Shown here in pieces: positions 1 through 4,985 of a stretch of DNA of 6,817 nucleotides. This stretch comes from B21-G16 sp003644825 [NCBI: Candidatus Zhuqueibacterota bacterium] (lineage in GTDB: Bacteria > SM23-31 > B21-G16). Positions within the stretch are counted from its first letter, which is position 1; each line of letters begins with the position of its first letter. Location: NCBI GenBank assembly GCA_003644825.1, contig QNDJ01000086.1, positions 1 through 6,817 on the forward strand. The letters are read 5' to 3'. The notes beneath the pieces are model-generated. The model was not told the DNA's origin. It was given only the letters and a program-made list of their open reading frames with translations, and did no database searches. A program made the translations under genes and the position numbers.

Positions 1-3000
1 GTATAGGTTTAATTGAACTTCCTGGTTATTTGCCTTACAGCTTACATTCGTCTGTGTCCCATAGGTCACGTTCCAATCGGGTGAAGCTGTCAGGTTAAGC
101 AGGGTTTCTGCCTTGGATATCGCAAAGACCCAAGTCGGTGTCGAGTTCCACTGATCTTCTGTATCGTTCGCATAGGATTTCCAGTAAAAAGTTCCTGCCG
201 GCAGGATCGCTGTATAGCTCCAGACCCCGTCTGTCTGGTTTCCTGAGACAAGGCTCATCGTATAGTTTTCAGGTTGCCCAGACCAGTTTCCTTCGATGAG
301 AGCCTGAGCAACACCCGAAGAATCCTTCCAGGTTATATTAAACTGGCTCTGGACCTGGGAATAAACAACCGGAGTAGAGCTTTGGTTATCGGACCAGTAG
401 GGTGGGTAATTCGGCAGAACAACCTTAAAGCAATGCATAGGCATTGTCGAATTCCAGTTCCCAGCCGTATCATTTGCCCATTCATTCCAGCATATCATTT
501 TTCCTGCTTCACCCGTCGTATTTATGGTTTTATTGCACCAACCGCCCTGTTGCTGGATGAGGCAATAGGATACATTTTGCCAGCTTCCTGACTGGTTCGT
601 TCTGAAAATGGCTGTATTTAGTTTTTTATTATCCTGCCAATAAACAGAAACATTTACTGTCATGTTTTCAACAGTCATTCCACCAGAATCATCCTGGTCG
701 TTAGAATATGTTGGCGGTGTTGTGTCCTTTTTACCAATACCAACACCGGGGTCCCCCCTCTCAAAATATCTTGTTACAGTTGTTCTTCCATCAGGGACAT
801 CCTGCATGTATTGCCAGGTCTGACAGGAACGGTTTGTGAAGTTCCAGTTTGCACACTTCCATAGCTGGAGGTTTGTTCCCTCGCCATATGCAATGGTTAC
901 ATTTACGCCGGTATAGTTGTTTGCCTCGTTCACTTGCCAAGCACTAATCTCTATCCAATTCTCGATGATATCGGGTGTCGTAATATCTTCATCAGGGTCA
1001 TCGATTTTTACTATGTTTTCGACAAGCCCTGATATATTGTAATTGTATATAAGGATTTCCCTTATGCTTCTATTATTAGGCTTTATGCTTATGTTGTATT
1101 CCCCGCACACGAGGTCGAAAGAATAGTTTTCGCTCCCGGATGCTGAAAATGTCGCATTTGAAACATTTATGGTTGAAGGTACAACAGAACCGAGTGCGTC
1201 TGTAACAGTCCCATTCAGCAAACATAATGTTGTTGCTGTATTGTTTACAAAGGTTGTGTTTACATTGCCTGCCTTATCGACTGTTCTTATTGATATCGTA
1301 TGTGCAGTGTTCGGGAAGAATCCTGTTGCATTGTAACTCGTGTTTGATGTGTTTAACTGCCACTGACCGTCAATCCATATCTCGGAGTGATTAAAATCTG
1401 GGTCTGTTGGATTATTCCATTCCCAGTAAATCCATCCCGAGCCTTTTAAAGTTGCGCTCAAACCTGTAATAGTTGCCGGTGGCAGGTCGATTACAATCAG
1501 GGTAGAGTTTGTAATTGAGAAATTTCCGGATGTATCATTTGCAAATACTGTTAGAGTGTAGTTACCTTCAACAGAAATTTGGGACGCACTTAGGTTTATT
1601 GGGGATTCAACTGACTGCACCAAAAGTGTTCCATTTGGGTAGGTTACATTTGCGTATTTTACATCAAGGTCTCTGTCAAAGGCCATCCACTCTATTGTGA
1701 TATTATCGTGAAGCAGCTCTGCTGGGTTTGGCTCAATCTTTGTAATTTCAACATACGGTGCTACTGTATCAGTCACATTTACCATGTCAGAATCCTCCCT
1801 TGGAACATGCCAATCTTTTGTGCAGTTTATAGAATACCCGTAAACACCGGGTGATTTTCTGTACATGTATTTTTCATATCTCTGGTCGGTTTCACTCCAG
1901 TCAAGATATGTGTGGTTTGCCTCAGGAAAGTACCTTAATTCCGCATAATCCTCATTACCTGTCTCTGACCAGGACTGTCCTGCATCAGTCGAGATAAAGG
2001 TATGCCCTGATGTCAAATCAGATTGGTATATGCTCCACTTTCCTGTTGATGAACCAGGGCTCGTCAAAATAAAGGAGCAGTTGTTTGCACCATTTGGGAA
2101 TCTGCTTCCGTTTATGCTTATTTCGAACCACTGCCAGGTTGTTGCTGCATCAGCAGGTGAAAGGTTTCCGATAAGGTAATCTGGGTCAGGGGTATAGTTG
2201 CCATCACAGCGCATATAAACATAGAGGTTGTCTTCCGGGCTGTTCACCTTTTTGACTTTCACGGCATAAAGATATTGTGTCTTGTTCTGAGGTATGTTAA
2301 GGAAGTCTTGCCTTCTGTATGTATGGTTGTATATAGCATCATTCGGGTCATCCGCCCCTCCAATGTGATAATACAGCATGGTTATGCCGAATTGCCCATA
2401 AAGATTGCATGTTGCATTAAGAATAGGCGTTCCGTTCGTGTATGTATAGTTTGCCCATATCCAGAATGATGCATCAATTTCAACCGGGTCTGGTGGAACC
2501 CTTCCTATGGTAAGGCTTGTATTGAAATAAGCTGTAAAGACGACTTCGTCAGAGCCAAGATTGCCATAACTGTCATTCACATAAACAACGAGATTGTTTA
2601 TTCCGCCTTGCACTTGTATGGTCGTGTTCTGGCATCCAGGAAGGGTTGTATTTTGTCCGTTCAGGGAGTACCAGCAGGACTGGATGTTTTCGTCGCTCAC
2701 TGTATAGTTCAGGGTGAGTGTTGTGGTGTTGTATGTTATATTTTTGGGACTCTGGATAGAAACAGATGGTGGCACAGTGTCTGCAATTATGAAATATCGG
2801 GTTTCTGACCAGTTATACTTTTCTCCATCAGAACAGTTTATATACCAGGAATGGCTTCCGTAAGGTATACCTGAAATCAGAAAGTTTGTCAGGGTATTGT
2901 TTAAGGTAGAGCTATTCGTTTGGTTCAGACCCCCATCAAGCCAGATCGAGCAGTTCAGGACAGAGCTTTTCTCATCAGTAACGGTGAAGTTGAAATTGAT

Positions 3001-4914
3001 ATCCTGAGTGTTGTTGAACTGCGTATTGTTGGCTGGGAGGTTCAGCTGAACATCAGGCGGGGAATTCTGGACCTGGATGAGCTGAACAGGGGTGGCATTC
3101 CATGCATTTTCAGAGTCATTTGCATAAATTCTCCATCCAAAGGTTCCGGAAGAACCTGGAGCATTTTTCGTCACATTCGACCAATTTGCTGATCCTGTCA
3201 TGGGAACAAAGGAGTCGTTCTGCCAGGAACCAGAATAGTTGCTTGAAAAGATGTATCCGCTGAGCTCTTCATCGTCCTGCCAGTATACGTAGTGAAGGAC
3301 AGGTTCATTCACATTCGGTGTCGTGGTGTTGCTCCCTGCATTGCTATACTGAGGTGGTGTGGTATACGTTATGTTAGCATATATATAATCAATCCACAAG
3401 TCAACATTATTGTCTTTCTCTTCAGTTCCCTCAAAAACGATTATCAATTTTCTTGCTGAAGCAACCGGGTCTGGTTTGCTGTTTAGCCAACTTGTTATTT
3501 CTCCACATACAGCATTCGGATCTCCGACAGTAGTTGTCCAGCTCGTGCATGTGGCTTGGGTTTTGCTAACGGCTACCGTGTATGTAGGTGTACCTGTAGC
3601 ATTCTCTCCTGCATAAATCCCGCAACTATCTCCAGGATCATCCCCCAATATCGAATCTCGATAAGCAAGAATACAGACAGTTGCGTTGGTTATCTTTGCT
3701 CCTGTAGGTATACTCGTAGTGTTTACAGAAACGTTCAGTCTGTTGAGAACTGCCCCATCACCCACCCTGAATTGTTCATAGCTTGTATCATCAGCCAGGA
3801 TCGCCGAAAAATCGCATGTCCCTGTTGCACCGTCTTCGGTGCATTCTATTATATATTGTGAAGATAGCTCAACGTAAGCAGGATCTTCAGGGTTCAAAGT
3901 TATAGTATATTCCTCACCAGGTGAGAGCTTCCTGACTTTTTCCCATCCACCGATTACCTCGCAAGTGTCATCATCTTTTCCAGAGCATCTTCTTTCTATC
4001 TTGCATGTTTGGGTTTCAAAATCCCAGTTCCTGCATTTGTAAAGCCAGTAACCTTTCGCTTCAACCGTTAGATTCAGGCTGAGGTTTCCAGGGTCTATCG
4101 CAAAAGTCTGCTTTGCCCAAGATAGGTTAGGTTCGTCTATTTTAATGGCTTGGTCAAGGTCTGAGGAAAGAAACTTCACAAATTCTATCCTTTTTATGGG
4201 ACCTGAAGCAGGGACAAGCTTTATCTTATATCTACCTTTCTTGGCTTTCAGGGATGCAACCCCGATAGCCTTGTATTTCAGCTCACCAGTTTCGGGCTTT
4301 TCCAGCTCTATCCTTGCTTTTATTTTCTTTCCTTCCCTGTTTAAAAGTTGGACAGAAACCCTATATTCTGGCGGTAAGCCAAACCCTATAACTTCTGATT
4401 GGTTTCCGACCTTTATTTCAAAATACTCCTTTCCGTCCCATCCAAAGACCCTTAGTTCTGCCTGTTCTTCTGGTTCAAGCCAGTCCTTATCGAGCTGGTA
4501 GCTGACATTGCCGATTATGGTTACAGGCTGGGGGGCTTCGGCATTATGATGGAATCTCACGATCAGGTCCTTTTTCTGGAAATCGAGGCTGTCGATGATG
4601 ACATCGAATGCCGGATCATCGGCTATCTTTTGATAGGATATTCCGGGTTTTATCAGGAATCCAGTCAACTTGAAACCCAGGAACGGGACAAAAAGAAGGA
4701 GGAATAGGAGGATGCTTAAAGCGAGATAGGGCTTAAGGGCCATGTGAGTTAACTTTTCTGCTTTTTCCTGCTTTATCGCTTTTTCTCTTTCTTTTGCAAG
4801 TTTTCGATTTTGACCCAAGTAGATGGTTTTTATTCTTCCGTCTTTAGTCTTAATAGTGGTATAATAGTAAGGTCCGAAAAGCTTCCCTTTTTTTCTTATA
4901 AATTTCTTGTGCAT
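1..4914 (-). CDS. Giant N-terminally anchored multi-Ig-domain surface protein, 3' end beyond window
   Basis: The frame runs 1638 codons from ATG 4914 to the window edge without a stop, so the C-terminus is missing. The start is well bounded: an in-frame TAA lies two codons upstream (4920-4918). Residues 1-61 are basic and probably cytoplasmic, with GPYYY (14-18) and YLG (32-34). Residues 62-88 are one membrane helix. Outside follow: a beta-rich membrane-proximal region (about 130-285); a W..KC.NW.F module (288-350); a DNRLRE/carbohydrate-binding-like beta domain (351-518); a YWQD module (520-616); two Ig-like domains (618-713, 714-805); an Ig-like domain with a probable insert (806-1050); another Ig-like domain (1051-1143); an Fn3-like domain (1144-1229); a carboxypeptidase-regulatory-like domain (1230-1300); a second W..KC module (around 1350-1390); two more YWQD modules (1399-1498, 1503-1602); and the start of another domain. 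Sequons are very dense, fitting N-glycosylation. An adhesin or stalk role is inference. M58 (4743) is a weaker alternative start. Confidence 0.94.
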   Translation of the reverse strand, partial: MHKKFIRKKGKLFGPYYYTTIKTKDGRIKTIYLGQNRKLAKEREKAIKQEKAEKLTHMALKPYLALSILLFLLLFVPFLGFKLTGFLIKPGISYQKIADDPAFDVIIDSLDFQKKDLIVRFHHNAEAPQPVTIIGNVSYQLDKDWLEPEEQAELRVFGWDGKEYFEIKVGNQSEVIGFGLPPEYRVSVQLLNREGKKIKARIELEKPETGELKYKAIGVASLKAKKGRYKIKLVPASGPIKRIEFVKFLSSDLDQAIKIDEPNLSWAKQTFAIDPGNLSLNLTVEAKGYWLYKCRNWDFETQTCKIERRCSGKDDDTCEVIGGWEKVRKLSPGEEYTITLNPEDPAYVELSSQYIIECTEDGATGTCDFSAILADDTSYEQFRVGDGAVLNRLNVSVNTTSIPTGAKITNATVCILAYRDSILGDDPGDSCGIYAGENATGTPTYTVAVSKTQATCTSWTTTVGDPNAVCGEITSWLNSKPDPVASARKLIIVFEGTEEKDNNVDLWIDYIYANITYTTPPQYSNAGSNTTTPNVNEPVLHYVYWQDDEELSGYIFSSNYSGSWQNDSFVPMTGSANWSNVTKNAPGSSGTFGWRIYANDSENAWNATPVQLIQVQNSPPDVQLNLPANNTQFNNTQDINFNFTVTDEKSSVLNCSIWLDGGLNQTNSSTLNNTLTNFLISGIPYGSHSWYINCSDGEKYNWSETRYFIIADTVPPSVSIQSPKNITYNTTTLTLNYTVSDENIQSCWYSLNGQNTTLPGCQNTTIQVQGGINNLVVYVNDSYGNLGSDEVVFTAYFNTSLTIGRVPPDPVEIDASFWIWANYTYTNGTPILNATCNLYGQFGITMLYYHIGGADDPNDAIYNHTYRRQDFLNIPQNKTQYLYAVKVKKVNSPEDNLYVYMRCDGNYTPDPDYLIGNLSPADAATTWQWFEISINGSRFPNGANNCSFILTSPGSSTGKWSIYQSDLTSGHTFISTDAGQSWSETGNEDYAELRYFPEANHTYLDWSETDQRYEKYMYRKSPGVYGYSINCTKDWHVPREDSDMVNVTDTVAPYVEITKIEPNPAELLHDNITIEWMAFDRDLDVKYANVTYPNGTLLVQSVESPINLSASQISVEGNYTLTVFANDTSGNFSITNSTLIVIDLPPATITGLSATLKGSGWIYWEWNNPTDPDFNHSEIWIDGQWQLNTSNTSYNATGFFPNTAHTISIRTVDKAGNVNTTFVNNTATTLCLLNGTVTDALGSVVPSTINVSNATFSASGSENYSFDLVCGEYNISIKPNNRSIREILIYNYNISGLVENIVKIDDPDEDITTPDIIENWIEISAWQVNEANNYTGVNVTIAYGEGTNLQLWKCANWNFTNRSCQTWQYMQDVPDGRTTVTRYFERGDPGVGIGKKDTTPPTYSNDQDDSGGMTVENMTVNVSVYWQDNKKLNTAIFRTNQSGSWQNVSYCLIQQQGGWCNKTINTTGEAGKMICWNEWANDTAGNWNSTMPMHCFKVVLPNYPPYWSDNQSSTPVVYSQVQSQFNITWKDSSGVAQALIEGNWSGQPENYTMSLVSGNQTDGVWSYTAILPAGTFYWKSYANDTEDQWNSTPTWVFAISKAETLLNLTASPDWNVTYGTQTNVSCKANNQEVQLNLY
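109..408 (-). repeat. YWQD module, copy 3 (residues 1503-1602)
   Basis: The most divergent copy: PPYWSDNQSS, ITWKDSSGVAQALIEG, then SYANDTEDQWNSTPTW. It lacks cysteines. It is followed at residue 1603 by the start of another domain (TLLNLTASPDWNVTYGTQ...C.ANN.EV.LNLY) that is cut by the window edge. Confidence 0.78.
421..720 (-). repeat. YWQD module, copy 2 (residues 1399-1498)
   Basis: This copy opens PPTYSN, then VYWQDNKKLNTAIF, GSWQNVS and EWANDTAGNWNST. Unlike copies 1 and 3 it contains four cysteines (around SYC, GWC, MIC and MHC), which could form disulfides specific to this copy. It directly follows the second W..KC module. Confidence 0.82.
745..867 (-). repeat. W..KC.NW.F cysteine module, copy 2 (residues 1350-1390)
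   Basis: LWKCANWNFTNRSC with C1354, followed by TWQYMQDVPDGRTT and ending GDPGVG. It is the counterpart of residues 288-350. In both places a KID[ED]P stretch precedes the module and a YWQD module lies downstream, so a larger block may have been duplicated. Confidence 0.7.
1924..2391 (-). other. Probable jelly-roll-like domain inserted inside an Ig-like module
   Basis: Residues about 842-997 of the giant protein. The stretch has alternating beta-strand texture (LYAVKVKK, LYVYMRCDG, WQWFEISING, CSFILTS) and ends GHTFISTDAGQSW...YAELRYF, like ligand-binding jelly-roll domains of secreted proteins. It interrupts an Ig-like module whose first half ends NATCNLYG (C836) and whose second half resumes SPGVYGYSINC (C1031). 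Boundaries are approximate and the fold is inferred. Confidence 0.5.
3067..3357 (-). repeat. YWQD module, copy 1 (giant protein residues 520-616)
   Basis: The module of about 97 residues opens PPQYSN, continues YVYWQDDEELSGYIF, then GSWQND and a W in ANWSNVT, and closes IYANDSENAWNATP. Copies 2 and 3 keep the same order of landmarks (PP.Y/WS, W.D, WSG/SGSW, YAND...WNST), so these are homologous Ig-like beta-sandwich modules. Confidence 0.82.
3361..3864 (-). other. DNRLRE/carbohydrate-binding-like beta domain (residues 351-518)
   Basis: The texture is a D-rich start (ADDTSYEQFRVGD), then LNRLNVSV, 'IPTGAKITNATVCILAY', a central CTSWTTTV segment and an end WIDYIYANITY. The order 'ip.Ga.I.nA.l', W-T, and a final strand before a PP linker resembles DNRLRE-type carbohydrate-binding modules of secreted proteins. 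The similarity is by eye only. Confidence 0.45.
3865..4053 (-). repeat. W..KC.NW.F cysteine module, copy 1 (residues 288-350)
   Basis: The motif WLYKCRNWDFETQTC starts at W290, with C294, and ends near LNPEDPAYVEL. A second version, LWKCANWNFTNRSC, occurs 1060 residues later. The conserved W, K-C, N-W-F and second C mark one small repeated module, probably disulfide-closed. Copy 1 has an extra Cys pair in a charged loop (SGKDDDTC). Confidence 0.75.
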
Positions 4915-4950
4915 AAGTTATCTTACTAATATTATTTTACCGCAAAAACC

Positions 4951-4959
4951 TATTTAAAG
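4951..4959 (-). promoter_or_regulatory. Candidate archaeal TATA box (CTTTAAATA)
   Basis: CTTTAAATA on the minus strand, centred about 41 bases before the ATG at 4914. With the usual archaeal spacing of about 26 bases from TATA centre to start, transcription would begin near 4929 and leave a leader of about 15 bases. The upstream BRE-like purines are weak, so this is a moderate call. Confidence 0.5.
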
Positions 4960-4961
4960 CC

Positions 4962-4982
4962 AAAAATTAACCTAAAGTTAAC
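4962..4982 (-). terminator. Possible oligo-T terminator after the upstream gene
   Basis: Directly after the TAG the minus strand reads as a T-rich stretch ending in a run of five T (4966-4962). Archaeal termination often uses such oligo-T tracts without a hairpin, and no convincing hairpin is seen. The run is short, so the call is weak, and it sits immediately before the TATA element. Confidence 0.25.
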
Positions 4983-4985
4983 CTA
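4967..4985 (-). repeat. Short direct repeat TAGGTTAA x2
   Basis: The 8-mer TAGGTTAA occurs twice at an 11-base offset (4985-4978 and 4974-4967). The first copy includes the stop codon of the upstream gene. The 11-base offset, about one helical turn, would fit a regulator binding upstream of the TATA box, but two short AT-rich copies may also be chance. Confidence 0.3.

Larger units (their letters stand above)
4915..4982 (-). promoter_or_regulatory. AT-rich intergenic spacer with own promoter for the giant gene
   Basis: The only non-coding DNA in the window, lying between the TAG of the upstream gene and the ATG of the giant gene. The 5' half is T-rich, the middle carries a TATA-like element, and the last 20 bases before the ATG are A/T-rich without a GGAGG- or GGTGA-like site. 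A short leader or near-leaderless mRNA is inferred. Read-through from the upstream gene remains possible because the spacing is small. Confidence 0.55.

Noticed and set aside
62-1602. Frameshift or pseudogene in the giant gene
   Set aside because: Several stretches translated by eye stay in one frame with consistent modules and no internal stop.
274-3861. Many plus-strand open frames of 60-105 codons
   Set aside because: All lie antisense to the giant gene. Their translations are low in pattern, show no domain or membrane logic, and no promoter or ribosome site precedes them. The minus frame explains the sequence.
4145-4501. Plus-strand frame of 118 codons, Ser/Phe-rich
   Set aside because: Antisense to the Lys/Glu-rich membrane-proximal part of the giant protein. 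The Ser/Phe/Leu bias is what the complement of Lys/Glu codons gives.
4741-4743. Internal ATG (M58) as start of the giant gene, just before the membrane helix
   Set aside because: It would make a neat signal anchor, but no ribosome site precedes it and the 57 codons upstream carry a motif-like, charged, in-frame sequence beginning right after a stop, with the TATA box correctly placed for ATG 4914.
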